Origin: Acholeplasma sp.
Lineage (GTDB): Bacteria; Bacillota_I; Bacilli_A; Acholeplasmatales; Acholeplasmataceae
Assembly (NCBI GenBank): GCA_012837395.1
Contig: DURF01000193.1
Span: 1 to 12,931 of the forward strand
DNA: 12,931 nucleotides
Reading direction: 5' to 3'
Shown: positions 1 through 8,504 of the stretch, piece by piece
Position numbering within the stretch: position 1 is the stretch's first letter
How the letters are laid out: the number at the start of each line of letters is the position of its first letter
Notes under the pieces: model-generated
Told to the model about the DNA's origin: nothing
Database searches by the model: none
What the model saw: only the letters and a program-made list of their open reading frames with translations
Translations under genes and position numbers: made by a program

Positions 1-423
1 ATCTTTATTTCAAAACTTGTAGTTGATTTAACTACTACATATCTACCCGCTATTATTGGTATAGTTGGGATTGCAATTATAATTAAACCCCTTAATATTA
101 TTGGATTAACATTAACAACTCTATTTATTATTGTATTAGGGTTACATAACGCACTTTTAGGGCTTTTAATTAATTTAAAGTTTCCTAAACTAAAGTGGGA
201 CTTACCTGTTAGAGTTGTCAAACAAAGTTTAAGTGTTTTTATTCATATGATATTATCATTTCTTTTAATATTTGCAATAATTATTGGTGCTGTCTTTTTA
301 TTTAGAGTAATAAATAACCCTAATTTAATATATTTAATTGTCTTAGGCTTTATTTCAATACTTGTTTTAATAGAATTAATCTTATTATCAAAACTTGGTA
401 ATAAGTGGTTTATGAAACTATAA
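1..423 (+). CDS. C-terminal part of a multi-spanning membrane protein, probably ABC exporter permease
   Basis: Frame 1 is open from the window edge to a TAA at 421-423 and gives the last 140 residues of a protein whose start lies outside the window. The fragment is very hydrophobic, with about four likely membrane segments near residues 15-29, 34-57, 80-102 and 108-129. Between the second and third is a polar loop (residues 58-76) containing FPKLKW followed by VKQS. From memory, a PKLxW...VKQ loop of this kind recurs in ABC-2-like exporter permeases of Firmicutes, so that is the best guess; the substrate cannot be read. It ends 44 bases before ftsY, which has its own -10 element, so the two need not share a transcript. 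The reading frame is secure; the family assignment is tentative. Confidence 0.6.
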   Translation: MFISKLVVDLTTTYLPAIIGIVGIAIIIKPLNIIGLTLTTLFIIVLGLHNALLGLLINLKFPKLKWDLPVRVVKQSLSVFIHMILSFLLIFAIIIGAVFLFRVINNPNLIYLIVLGFISILVLIELILLSKLGNKWFMKL

Positions 424-434
424 AGTTGTTTATA

Positions 435-443
435 TGGTATAAT
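435..443 (+). promoter_or_regulatory. Extended -10 promoter of the ftsY-ylxM-ffh operon
   Basis: A TGG directly precedes a perfect TATAAT at 438-443, forming an extended -10 (TGn-TATAAT). No good -35 hexamer is present about 17 bases upstream, where the end of the previous gene lies. Transcription would begin near 450, giving a leader of only about 18 bases with a GGAG ribosome binding site at 457-460. Confidence 0.65.
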
Positions 444-467
444 ATTTTTTAGTAATGGAGTGATTAT

Positions 468-1424
468 GTGAGTTTTTTTAGAAGACTTTTTGGTAGAAAA
501 CCTAAAAATGATAAATATGAAATGGGACTTCATAAAACAAAAGAACGTCTCGGGAATTTAAAAGAAATATTAGCACAAAAAACTAAAATTGATGAAGACT
601 TATTTATGGAACTTGAAGATATTTTTATTCAGGCTGATATGGGTGTTGAAACAGTTTTATATTTTGTTAATGAATTAAGAAAAGAAGTAGACAATAAGAA
701 ACTTACTAATCCTGAGGAATTAGCAGAGATTATTGTTGATAAGATGTTTGAAATATATTTAAAAGGTGAAATTGTTCAAACTGATTTAAATTATGATGAA
801 GGCGAAATAAACGTCTATTTATTTGTTGGTGTTAATGGTGTTGGTAAAACTACAACAATAGGAAAACTTGCTAAAGCGTTTAAAGATGAAGGTAGAAAAG
901 TTTTATTAGTAGCTGGTGATACTTTTAGAGCTGGCGCAATTGAACAATTAGACATTTGGGCTAAGAGAAGTAAAACTGATATCGTTAAAAAAGAAGCTGG
1001 AACTGATCCATCAAGTGTTATTCATGATGCTATAGTAAAAGCGAAACAAGAAAAATATGATGTTGTATTAGTTGATACAGCAGGGCGTCTTCAAACTAAG
1101 ACAAACTTAATGAATGAACTTGCTAAAATGCATAGAGTTATTGAAAAGAACCTACCTAACGCACCACAAGAAACTCTTTTAGTAGTTGATGCGACTACTG
1201 GTCAAAACGGTATGCAACAAGCTAAAATCTTTAAAGAAGCAACCAATGTAACTGGTGTTATTTTAACTAAACTAGATGGTACAGCTAAAGGTGGAATAGT
1301 TTTAGCGATTAGACATGAATATGATATTCCAATAAAATATGTTGGTTTAGGTGAGAAAATTGATGATTTAGTATTATTTGATATTGAATCATATATATAC
1401 GGTTTATTTAAGGAGTTCTTTTAA
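468..1424 (+). CDS. ftsY: Signal recognition particle receptor FtsY
   Basis: FtsY is the membrane-associated GTPase that receives ribosome-SRP complexes and passes nascent membrane proteins to the translocon. The 318-residue protein has a short basic amphipathic N-terminus (MSFFRRLFGRK), a helical N domain to about residue 100 and a GTPase (NG) domain. Visible motifs are the P-loop GVNGVGKTT (121-129), DTFRAGAIEQL (151-161), DTAGR (203-207) and TKLDGTAKGG (267-276). There is no acidic A domain of the Escherichia coli type, so membrane contact probably relies on the basic N-terminus. The GTG start follows GGAGTGA at 457-463. An ATG at 466-468 overlaps it but meets TGA at once, so GTG is the only sensible start. 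The stop overlaps the ylxM start by one base, indicating translational coupling. Confidence 0.96.
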   Translation: MSFFRRLFGRKPKNDKYEMGLHKTKERLGNLKEILAQKTKIDEDLFMELEDIFIQADMGVETVLYFVNELRKEVDNKKLTNPEELAEIIVDKMFEIYLKGEIVQTDLNYDEGEINVYLFVGVNGVGKTTTIGKLAKAFKDEGRKVLLVAGDTFRAGAIEQLDIWAKRSKTDIVKKEAGTDPSSVIHDAIVKAKQEKYDVVLVDTAGRLQTKTNLMNELAKMHRVIEKNLPNAPQETLLVVDATTGQNGMQQAKIFKEATNVTGVILTKLDGTAKGGIVLAIRHEYDIPIKYVGLGEKIDDLVLFDIESYIYGLFKEFF

Positions 1425-1738
1425 TGGAAAGATTAGCAAAAACTGAAAAACTTAATGAACTATTTTCAGTTTATCAAAAGCTATTTACTGAAAAGCAAAT
1501 AGCTTACTTTAATATGTATTATGAAATGGATTATTCATATCAAGAAATAGCAGATCATTTTAAAGTAAGTAGAAATGCAATTTTTGATCAATTAAAAAGA
1601 GTAGAAGAAAACTTATATTTATATGAAGAAAGTTTAAAATTAATCGAAAATAAAAATAAAAGAATAAATTTAATTAATAAATTCATAGAAACAAAAGATA
1701 TAAAATTTATTGAAGAGTTAAAAAGGATGGATGAATAA
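1424..1738 (+). CDS. ylxM: YlxM/p13-family SRP-associated helix-turn-helix protein
   Basis: This 104-residue protein has the size, location and pattern of the YlxM/p13 family, which sits next to ffh in many Firmicutes and has been linked to SRP function in streptococci and mycoplasmas. A sigma-region-4-like helix-turn-helix is visible around residues 37-60 (SYQEIADHFKVSRNAIFDQL), followed by a lysine- and glutamate-rich helical tail. Start and stop each overlap the neighbouring gene by a single base (TAATG on both sides), and an AAGGAG site lies 8 bases before the ATG at 1410-1415. This makes a coupled ftsY-ylxM-ffh unit. The fold resembles DNA-binding domains, but the context argues for a role with the SRP GTPases rather than as an ordinary transcription factor. 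The exact biochemical role is not visible in the sequence. Confidence 0.9.
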   Translation: MERLAKTEKLNELFSVYQKLFTEKQIAYFNMYYEMDYSYQEIADHFKVSRNAIFDQLKRVEENLYLYEESLKLIENKNKRINLINKFIETKDIKFIEELKRMDE

Positions 1739-3144
1739 TGGAAAACAGCTTAAGTCAAAGACTTCAAATGGCCGTTAGAAGAATAACAGGTCGTGGTAAA
1801 TTAACTGACAAAGATATTGATGAAATGATGCGTGAAGTTCGTCTATCATTACTAGAGGCTGATGTTAACTTTAGAGTAGTAAGAGACTTTACAGCAAGAG
1901 TTAAAGAACAAGCACTAGGTGAAAAGATTTTAAAAGGTCTAAATCCCGGTCAACAAGTAGTAAAAGTAGTTCATGATGAATTAAAACGGATAATGGGAGA
2001 AGAAAATGCCCCCTTAACGTTTGAAAATCAAGGTTTAACGACTTTTATGACAATTGGGTTACAAGGTTCAGGAAAAACAACTGCAATCGGTAAACTAGGT
2101 GTTTATTTAAGAAAAACATATAAGAAAAAACCAATGTTTATTGCGGCTGACGTTTATCGTCCAGCAGCGATTGATCAATTAGTAACAATTGGTAAACAAA
2201 TTGGCGTTCATGTTTATGAAGAAGGTTTAAAAGATGCAAGAGTTATTGTTAAAAATGGACTTAAATACGCTAAAGAAAATAATTATGATTTAGTAATAGT
2301 TGATACAGCTGGTCGTCTTCATATCGATGAAGATATGATGCAAGAGCTAGTTGATGTTAAAAAAATCGCTAATCCAAGTGAAATATTATTAACAGTTGAT
2401 GCGATGACGGGTCAAGATGCAGCTAATGTTGCTAAAAGTTTTCATGACCAATTAGAAGCAACCGGAGCAATCCTTACCAAACTTGATGGTGATACTAGAG
2501 GTGGTGCAGCTCTTTCAATTAGAGAAGTATCGGGTATTCCAATTAAATTTACATCATTTGGTGAGTCCATGGATACATTTGAACCATTTCATCCTGAAAG
2601 AATGGCCTCCCGTATTTTAGGAATGGGCGATGTTTTAACTTTAATTGATAAAGCGGTTGATGCCATCGATGAAGATGAAGCTAAAGGTATGATGGAGCGA
2701 ATGTTGAGTGATAATTATAATTATTATGACTTATTAAAACAATTTAAAATGATTAAAAGAATGGGTTCAATCTCAAGGATTATTGGCTTTATTCCAGGCC
2801 TTGGTAATTTAAGAAAAGCAGCTGGTGAAATTGATGATAAACAATTTGATAAGATGCGTGTAATTATTGAATCAATGACTGAAAAAGAAAAGAAAGATCC
2901 AGAATTAATTAACAAAAGTTCATCAAGAAGACAAAGAATCGCCAAAGGTGCTGGTGTTAGTGTAAGCGAAGTAAATAAACTAAGACAATCACTTGATGCT
3001 CAAAAACAAATGGTTAAAAAAATGTCTTCAATGAGTGAAGAAGATTTAGAAAGATTACAAAAAGACCCATCTAAACTTGTAAATACAATGCCTGAGCGAA
3101 GAAGTAGAGGTAAAGGTAAGGGTAAAGGAAATTTTAGAAGATAA
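1738..3144 (+). CDS. ffh: Signal recognition particle protein Ffh
   Basis: Ffh is the SRP54 homologue. It binds signal peptides and SRP RNA and, with FtsY, targets ribosomes to the membrane. The 468 residues show the N domain (1-95), the GTPase domain with GLQGSGKTT (107-115), DVYRPAAIDQL (138-148), DTAGR (189-193) and TKLDGD (247-252), then the methionine-rich M domain from about 296. The RNA-binding helix-turn-helix contains SRRQRIAKGAG (396-406), close to the canonical SRxRIAxGSG. The C-terminus is a basic RGKGKGKG-type tail. Length and motif order are normal for bacteria. The ATG overlaps the ylxM stop by one base and is served by AGGATGG near 1724-1730. The SRP RNA gene needed as partner is not recognisable in this window. 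The stop codon is buried in the terminator hairpin. Confidence 0.97.
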   Translation: MENSLSQRLQMAVRRITGRGKLTDKDIDEMMREVRLSLLEADVNFRVVRDFTARVKEQALGEKILKGLNPGQQVVKVVHDELKRIMGEENAPLTFENQGLTTFMTIGLQGSGKTTAIGKLGVYLRKTYKKKPMFIAADVYRPAAIDQLVTIGKQIGVHVYEEGLKDARVIVKNGLKYAKENNYDLVIVDTAGRLHIDEDMMQELVDVKKIANPSEILLTVDAMTGQDAANVAKSFHDQLEATGAILTKLDGDTRGGAALSIREVSGIPIKFTSFGESMDTFEPFHPERMASRILGMGDVLTLIDKAVDAIDEDEAKGMMERMLSDNYNYYDLLKQFKMIKRMGSISRIIGFIPGLGNLRKAAGEIDDKQFDKMRVIIESMTEKEKKDPELINKSSSRRQRIAKGAGVSVSEVNKLRQSLDAQKQMVKKMSSMSEEDLERLQKDPSKLVNTMPERRSRGKGKGKGNFRR

Positions 3145-3164
3145 GAGTTGATCTTATCTTTTTT
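3138..3164 (+). terminator. Intrinsic terminator of the ftsY-ylxM-ffh operon
   Basis: A perfect 9-bp stem, AAGATAAGA (3138-3146) with TCTTATCTT (3152-3160), encloses a 5-base loop and runs into a run of T residues (3159-3164). The ffh stop codon TAA (3142-3144) sits inside the 5' arm, so a terminating ribosome would cover the hairpin. Confidence 0.85.
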
Positions 3165-3209
3165 CTATTTAAAAGTCTTTATCTTTAAAACGATACTTTT
3201 ACTTAAATA

Positions 3210-3218
3210 TGGTAAAAT
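3210..3218 (+). promoter_or_regulatory. Extended -10 promoter of polA
   Basis: TGG followed by TAAAAT (3213-3218) repeats the layout seen before ftsY, again without a convincing -35. It falls between the ffh terminator and the polA ribosome binding site GGAGG at 3226-3230. Confidence 0.5.
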
Positions 3219-3235
3219 AACTTGTGGAGGATGTT

Positions 3236-5854
3236 ATGGAAAAATTAATTTTAATCGATGGAAATTCAATCTTATTTAGAGCATATTATGCAACAGCATA
3301 TCCAGGGGCAACCCTTATGCAAACATCAAAAGGTGAGTATACAAATGCACTTTTTGCGTTTGTAAATATGTTTCAAAAAATAGTAACAAAAAACGTAGAA
3401 CATGTCTTAGTAGCCTTTGATACTGGCGAACCTACCTTTAGACATAAATCTTATGATGAATATAAAGCAGGTAGAAAAGAAATGCCTGAAGAATTAGCAG
3501 AACAAATTCCTTTAATTCATAAATATATAGAACTACTAGGGATTAAAGCATATTCAAAAGTTGGATATGAAGCAGATGATATTATTGGTATTTATGCTAA
3601 AGATGCTTCTAAAAAAGGAATTAAAGTAGAAATTTATTCAAGTGATAGAGATCTCTTACAATTAGTTGATAATAATATTACTGTTAATTTATTAAAAAGC
3701 GGGATGAAAGAAGTGGCGAAATATACGCCAGAATCCTTATTTGAAGAATTTGAATTAACTCACGACCAAATTATTGATCTTAAAGCTTTAATGGGTGATA
3801 CTAGCGATAATATTCCAGGGGTACCTGGAGTTGGTCCTAAAACTGCTACAAAGTTATTAATAGAATATAAAACAATTGAAAATATTTATGAAAATATAGA
3901 AGATTTAAAAGGTAAATTAAAAGAAAACCTAGTTAACAACAAAGAACTTGCTAAACTAAGTAAAGAGTTAGTTACAATTTTAACGGAAGGTAATCTAGAT
4001 TATTCTTTAGAAGAATTGAAAAGAGAAAACTTTGAAATAAATGATTTAATCGAGTTTTTACAAAAATATGAATTACATAGTTTAGTTAAACAACTAGATG
4101 AAGTAACAATAACTGAAGAAACTTGGGACTTTAAAGTAATAGATAAAGAAGAAGATTTAAAAAACATCTTAAAAGATAACGCAAGCATTCATTTTGAATT
4201 AAGTGAAGAAAATTATCACATAGCTTCCATATGGGGTATTGGTTATTATGATGGTAAAAATAATTACTTTATTAATCCGGATTTAATTAATTCAAAAACA
4301 TTAAAAAACTATTTAAAAGATGAAAAAATAAATAAATTAACATATGACTTTAAAGCAGCTAAGGTTGCTTTAATGTGGCGTGATGTTGAATTTAATAACG
4401 CAAGTTTTGATTTATTACTAGCAGCATATTTAATTGATTCACACTATGGAAGAGAAGAATTTAAATATATTGTTTCTAAATTTAATTATAATGAAGTTGA
4501 ATACGATGAATTTATTTATGGTAAAGGTGCCAAAAAAGGGATACCTGAAGATACTAATCTTTATATGAAACATATTGTCTCTAAAGCAAGAGCGATTTAT
4601 AAACTAAAAGATAAGTTAATAGAAAACTTAAAAGAAGATAATCAATATGATTTATTAAATGATATTGAACTACCTTTATCTAGCGTGCTTGCTAAAATGG
4701 AGTTTGAAGGAATATTAGTTAATAAAGAAGAATTATTAAATCAAAAGTTAGAAATGGAAAAACGAATTAATATAATAACTGATGAAATAATCTGGCATGC
4801 GGGAAGAGAGTTTAATATAGCTTCCCCTAAACAATTAGGTGAAGTTTTATTTGATGAATTAAAACTTCCACACGCTAAAAAAACCAAAACAGGTTATTCA
4901 ACTAATGTTGATGTTTTAAATAAATTAAAAAACAAACATCCAATCATTCCCTTAATTTTAGAATTTAGAGAATTAAATAAACTATATACTACATATCTAT
5001 CTGGACTTGAACCAGTTATTTTTACTGATAATAAAATTCATACCATTTACAAACAAGCACTAACTACAACGGGAAGATTATCATCAACTGATCCAAACTT
5101 ACAAAACATTCCAACTAGAACACTAGAAGGAAGACAAATTAGAAAAATATTTGTAGCGGATGAAAATAATTATTTACTAGCATCAGATTATTCACAAATT
5201 GAACTTAGAATTCTAGCAGATATTGCTGATGTTAAAGCACTACAAGAAGCTTTTAATAATAATGAAGATATTCATAGCGAAACCGCAAGAAAAGTCTTTG
5301 ATATTAAAGGTGATGTATCTAGTGAAGATAGAAGAGCAGCTAAAGCAGTTAACTTTGGAATTATTTATGGAATTGGTTCATGGAGTTTATCGGAAGATTT
5401 AAATATAACTCCAAAAGAAGCCCAAGACTTTATTGATAGATATTTAGGAGTTTATCCAGAAATAAAAGACTATATGGAAAATATTGTTAAATTTGCAGAA
5501 GAAAACGGTTATGTTGAAACCTTGGTTAAAAGAAGAAGATATATTCCTGAATTAAAATCAAAAATCTTTTTCCAAAAGGAATTTGGTAAAAGAACAGCTC
5601 TTAACGCGCCAATTCAAGGAACAGCAGCGGATATTATTAAAATAGCTATGATTGATTTAGATAAGTATCTAACTAAAAACAATAAAAAATCTAAATTATT
5701 ACTACAAGTACATGACGAACTTATTTTAGAAGTACCTAAAGATGAAGTAGAAGAAATGAAGCAAATTGTTCCTAAAATTATGAGTGATGCATATAAGTTA
5801 AAAGTTGAACTAAAAGCAAGCTGTGATGTAGGAAAAACATGGTTTGATATTTAA
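3236..5854 (+). CDS. polA: DNA polymerase I
   Basis: DNA polymerase I fills repair gaps and removes RNA primers. I place the start at ATG 3236 (872 residues): the in-frame GTG at 3224 overlaps the strong GGAGG site at 3226-3230, which is 5 bases from the ATG. Residues 1-290 are the 5' nuclease domain, with acidic clusters EADD (112-115) and DRDLLQL (137-143) and a helix-hairpin region GDTSDNIPGVPGVGPKTA (187-204). About 300-465 is the 3'-5' exonuclease-like domain, in which the metal-binding acidic motifs look lost (FELSEE at the DxE position), so proofreading is probably absent, as in Bacillus polymerase I. The polymerase domain follows with motif A ASDYSQIELR (649-658), motif B RRAAKAVNFGIIYG (699-712, with Phe rather than Tyr at the nucleotide-discrimination position) and motif C QVHDE (824-828). 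Confidence 0.97.
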   Translation: MEKLILIDGNSILFRAYYATAYPGATLMQTSKGEYTNALFAFVNMFQKIVTKNVEHVLVAFDTGEPTFRHKSYDEYKAGRKEMPEELAEQIPLIHKYIELLGIKAYSKVGYEADDIIGIYAKDASKKGIKVEIYSSDRDLLQLVDNNITVNLLKSGMKEVAKYTPESLFEEFELTHDQIIDLKALMGDTSDNIPGVPGVGPKTATKLLIEYKTIENIYENIEDLKGKLKENLVNNKELAKLSKELVTILTEGNLDYSLEELKRENFEINDLIEFLQKYELHSLVKQLDEVTITEETWDFKVIDKEEDLKNILKDNASIHFELSEENYHIASIWGIGYYDGKNNYFINPDLINSKTLKNYLKDEKINKLTYDFKAAKVALMWRDVEFNNASFDLLLAAYLIDSHYGREEFKYIVSKFNYNEVEYDEFIYGKGAKKGIPEDTNLYMKHIVSKARAIYKLKDKLIENLKEDNQYDLLNDIELPLSSVLAKMEFEGILVNKEELLNQKLEMEKRINIITDEIIWHAGREFNIASPKQLGEVLFDELKLPHAKKTKTGYSTNVDVLNKLKNKHPIIPLILEFRELNKLYTTYLSGLEPVIFTDNKIHTIYKQALTTTGRLSSTDPNLQNIPTRTLEGRQIRKIFVADENNYLLASDYSQIELRILADIADVKALQEAFNNNEDIHSETARKVFDIKGDVSSEDRRAAKAVNFGIIYGIGSWSLSEDLNITPKEAQDFIDRYLGVYPEIKDYMENIVKFAEENGYVETLVKRRRYIPELKSKIFFQKEFGKRTALNAPIQGTAADIIKIAMIDLDKYLTKNNKKSKLLLQVHDELILEVPKDEVEEMKQIVPKIMSDAYKLKVELKASCDVGKTWFDI

Positions 5855-5859
5855 TATTA

Positions 5860-5890
5860 ATAGGACCTTACAAAGTATGGTCCTATATTT
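5860..5890 (+). terminator. Hairpin after polA, probable weak terminator
   Basis: ATAGGACC (5860-5867) pairs with GGTCCTAT (5879-5886). The 11-base loop can close further through TAC and GTA. The stem is strong for this genome, but the following run (ATTTAT) is only loosely T-rich, so it may terminate inefficiently or protect the 3' end. Confidence 0.6.
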
Positions 5891-5927
5891 ATACACAAAA
5901 TTTGTGGAAAATTATTAAATAAATATA

Positions 5928-5936
5928 TGATAAGAT
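5928..5936 (+). promoter_or_regulatory. Extended -10 promoter of the mutM-coaE-dnaB-dnaI operon
   Basis: TGA followed by TAAGAT (5931-5936) gives a third extended -10 element with no clear -35, placed 19 bases before the mutM start and just upstream of the ribosome binding site GGAGTGA (5944-5950). Confidence 0.45.
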
Positions 5937-5954
5937 AAGATATGGAGTGATATT

Positions 5955-6767
5955 ATGCCTGAATTACCAGAAGTAGAAACGGTTAGAAGACAACTTAAAA
6001 AACTAGTTTTAAATAAACCAATTATTGGAGTTACTAGTAATTATGAAAAAATATTTAATGGAAACATTAAAGAATTAGAAAAAGTATTAACTAATAACGA
6101 AATAATTGATGTTGAAAGATATGGAAAATATTTAGTATTTATCTTAAAAGATAACCATGTTTTAATTTCTCACTTAAGAATGGAAGGTAAATACTTTGTG
6201 AAAAATGAAGGTGATGAAATAAATAAACATGAACATATTATTTTTCATTTTAACAATAACCAAAACTTAAGATATCATGATACAAGAAAGTTTGGCCGAA
6301 TGGATCTTAGAACTAAAGATAATTATTTAAAAGTTGATCCTCTTCATAAATTAGGTAGTGAACCTGAATTTATGAAGGAAGGAGAGTTATACAATTTATT
6401 AAATAAGAAAAATGTCTTTATAAAAGTAGCATTATTAGACCAAACAATTATTGCAGGACTTGGTAATATATATGTTGATGAAGTACTTTTCTTAAGTAAA
6501 ATTCATCCAAATAGAAGAAGTAATGAAATATCTTTAGAAGAAGCTAATTTAATTACTAAAAACGCGAAGTTAGTTTTAGAAAAAGCAACCAAATTAGGTG
6601 GAACGACAATTAAAAGTTTTTCGGTTGGAGAAGTTGATGGACTTTTCCAAAACGAACTTTTAATTCACACTAAAGTAGGTGAATCTTGTCCGGTTTGTGG
6701 CGAGGAAATTGTTAAAATAAAGGTAGGAGGCAGAGGGACATATGTCTGCAACAACTGTCAAAAATAA
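5955..6767 (+). CDS. mutM: Formamidopyrimidine-DNA glycosylase / AP lyase (Fpg)
   Basis: MutM removes oxidised purines such as 8-oxoguanine and cleaves the resulting abasic site. The 270-residue protein starts with PELPEVET, giving the catalytic N-terminal proline (Pro2) and glutamate (Glu3). The conserved lysine lies in RYGKYL (Lys58 counting Met). The helix-two-turn-helix region spans about 155-215 and includes IIAGLGNIYVDEVLF. The C-terminal zinc finger is complete, with Cys245, Cys248, Cys265 and Cys268, and the DNA-contacting arginine of GGRGTYVC at 260. All expected catalytic residues are present, so it should be active. It is the first gene of a compact operon. Its last 26 bases overlap coaE, so the zinc finger coding sequence also carries the coaE ribosome binding site. 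Confidence 0.97.
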   Translation: MPELPEVETVRRQLKKLVLNKPIIGVTSNYEKIFNGNIKELEKVLTNNEIIDVERYGKYLVFILKDNHVLISHLRMEGKYFVKNEGDEINKHEHIIFHFNNNQNLRYHDTRKFGRMDLRTKDNYLKVDPLHKLGSEPEFMKEGELYNLLNKKNVFIKVALLDQTIIAGLGNIYVDEVLFLSKIHPNRRSNEISLEEANLITKNAKLVLEKATKLGGTTIKSFSVGEVDGLFQNELLIHTKVGESCPVCGEEIVKIKVGGRGTYVCNNCQK

Positions 6768-7356
6768 ACCAACTATATATGGTCTAACTGGTGGGATTGC
6801 TAGTGGTAAGACTACCGCTGTTTTGTTTTTTAAAGACAAAGGTGTAAAAGTCTTTGAGTCTGATAGTTATGTTAGACATTTATGGCAAAACAATGAAACT
6901 TTAATTAAGAAAGTAAATGAAAAATACAATATTGATATTAAAACTGATGAAGGAAGAAAAAGTCTAGCTAATATTATTTTTAATAGTGAATTAGATAAAG
7001 CCTTTATTAATAGTTTAGTCCATCCTTTTGTTTTTGAAGGTGTTAGTAATTTTGTTAATGAAAATATTAATGAAAAATATATAATAGTTGATATGCCGCT
7101 TTTATTTGAAGTTGGTTATGATATAAAAGTTGATAAAACAATATTAATTTATACTACTTCAAGAAACCAATTAACTAGACTAATGAAAAGAGATAATTTA
7201 AGTAAAGAAGATGCTAAAAAAAGAATTAATAGTCAAATTAACTTAAAAGACAAAAGATCACTATCTACTTATGTAATTAACAATAATAGAACAATTGATA
7301 AATTATATGATAAATTAAATTTAATGTATGAGGTTATGAATAATGAACGTAAATAG
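6742..7356 (+). CDS. coaE: Dephospho-CoA kinase
   Basis: CoaE phosphorylates the ribose 3'-hydroxyl of dephospho-CoA, the last step of coenzyme A synthesis. The 204-residue protein has the P-loop GGIASGKT at 17-24, ESD at 39-41 and DMPLLFE at 117-123, all typical of the family, plus an arginine-rich lid region around 141-172. The first 12 residues precede the usual beta strand and are slightly longer than in many homologues. No later start fits, because the next start codon would remove the P-loop. The start lies inside mutM, 26 bases before its stop, with GGAGG at 6726-6730. The last 14 bases overlap dnaB. The mutM-coaE pairing is common in Firmicutes. Confidence 0.95.
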   Translation: MSATTVKNKPTIYGLTGGIASGKTTAVLFFKDKGVKVFESDSYVRHLWQNNETLIKKVNEKYNIDIKTDEGRKSLANIIFNSELDKAFINSLVHPFVFEGVSNFVNENINEKYIIVDMPLLFEVGYDIKVDKTILIYTTSRNQLTRLMKRDNLSKEDAKKRINSQINLKDKRSLSTYVINNNRTIDKLYDKLNLMYEVMNNERK

Positions 7357-8503
7357 TAAGTTTAAATTACATATTAATACTGCACTAAGTTCAGCTGATT
7401 ATAAAGTGTTAGCACTTTTATATCAGCCTTTAGTTGGTATAAAAGCATATGCAATTTATTCTACTTTTTACCATTTAGTTAAAAGTAATGAAATAACTTC
7501 GCATCAAGTATTATTTGATTTATTAAACATTACTCAAGAAGAATTTTTAAACGCTTTAAATAAACTTGAAGCATTAGGATTAATAGAGACATACGCAAAC
7601 GGTAAAACCGATTATATTTATATATTAAAGCCGCCCTATTCAGCTAAAAAGTTTTTAACAGATACATTTTTAGGTGCATATTTAGAATCCGAAATTGGTA
7701 AGAAAAACTTAGATGAAATAATTAATGTCTTTAAAGTTGATAAACCAGACTTATCTAAATATAAAAACATTACAAAATCATTTGATGATATTTACCAAGT
7801 TCATACTAAAAAGTTATTAAACATCGATCATGACTTAGAAGGAAGAAATGGTAATGGACATAATTTAGTTAGAGATAGTATTGATTATAATGAGTTTGTT
7901 GAAATGCTACCAAGGGCGATTAAATCTCCAAGTTTATTTAACGATAACTTTAAACAAAAACTAATGCAACTTGCATTTGTTTATCAATTTGATGTAAAAG
8001 ATATGGTTGAAATATATAAAAATGCTAGCAAAGGTAGAAAAGATGTTACAATTGAACATATCAACATTCAAGCAAGACTACATTATGAAAAATCAAATGA
8101 AACAATTAGTATTAAGAAAAAAGCAAATGATGATACAGAAATAATTGCTAATCTTTCATTTAGAACTGTTGTTGATAAATTTGTTGTTAGTGATCCGACC
8201 TTAAGGTCTGATGCACTTAATACAATTAATTTGTTCATGGCTCAAAATGATATTGATTTAGGGGCACTAAATGTTTTATTAATTTTTATTTTAAAAAACA
8301 AAGAAGGAATACTACCCCATGTTAATTATTTAAATAAAGTATGGCTATCATGGTCTAAAGCAGGGGTTAGAACAGCAGAAGACGCAATTAATTACCAAGA
8401 ACATTTAGAAAAGACTTGGAGTAAAACAAAACCAAAACAACAAGTCAATAAGCCAGATTGGTTAGATGAATATATTGACGGCTTAGACGATTGGGAGGGC
8501 TAA
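7343..8503 (+). CDS. dnaB: Replication initiation and membrane attachment protein DnaB (Bacillus type)
   Basis: This is the Bacillus-type DnaB helicase co-loader, not the E. coli helicase of the same name. It acts with DnaD and DnaI to load the replicative helicase at the origin and at restart sites. The 386-residue protein has an N-terminal winged-helix region (about 8-100, with LSSADYKVLALLYQPLVG) and a C-terminal DnaD/DnaB-type helical domain (about 275-355). The signature there is LNVLLIFILKN followed by YLNKVWLSWSKAGVRTAEDA, matching the family's Y-x3-hydrophobic-x3-W pattern. Identification rests on these motifs and on dnaI directly downstream. It starts 14 bases before the coaE stop. 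The acidic tryptophan-containing tail (PDWLDEYIDGLDDWEG) is a plausible partner-binding peptide; that is inference. Confidence 0.92.
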   Translation: MNVNSKFKLHINTALSSADYKVLALLYQPLVGIKAYAIYSTFYHLVKSNEITSHQVLFDLLNITQEEFLNALNKLEALGLIETYANGKTDYIYILKPPYSAKKFLTDTFLGAYLESEIGKKNLDEIINVFKVDKPDLSKYKNITKSFDDIYQVHTKKLLNIDHDLEGRNGNGHNLVRDSIDYNEFVEMLPRAIKSPSLFNDNFKQKLMQLAFVYQFDVKDMVEIYKNASKGRKDVTIEHINIQARLHYEKSNETISIKKKANDDTEIIANLSFRTVVDKFVVSDPTLRSDALNTINLFMAQNDIDLGALNVLLIFILKNKEGILPHVNYLNKVWLSWSKAGVRTAEDAINYQEHLEKTWSKTKPKQQVNKPDWLDEYIDGLDDWEG

Positions 8504-8504
8504 T

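Noticed and set aside
243..533. Minus-strand open frame of 96 codons opposite the membrane protein end and ftsY
   Set aside because: It runs antisense across two genes and the ftsY promoter, has no ribosome binding site, and its lysine- and isoleucine-rich composition is what AT-rich antisense gives.
2724..2945. Minus-strand open frame of 73 codons inside ffh
   Set aside because: It is the shadow of the conserved Ffh M domain, with no start signal or recognisable motif.
3224..3235. GTG at 3224 as the polA start
   Set aside because: It overlaps the ribosome binding site GGAGG. The ATG at 3236 has correct spacing and begins at the usual polymerase I N-terminus (MEKLILIDGNS).
4000..4188. Minus-strand open frame of 62 codons inside polA
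   Set aside because: It lies wholly within a conserved gene and has serine- and phenylalanine-rich antisense composition.
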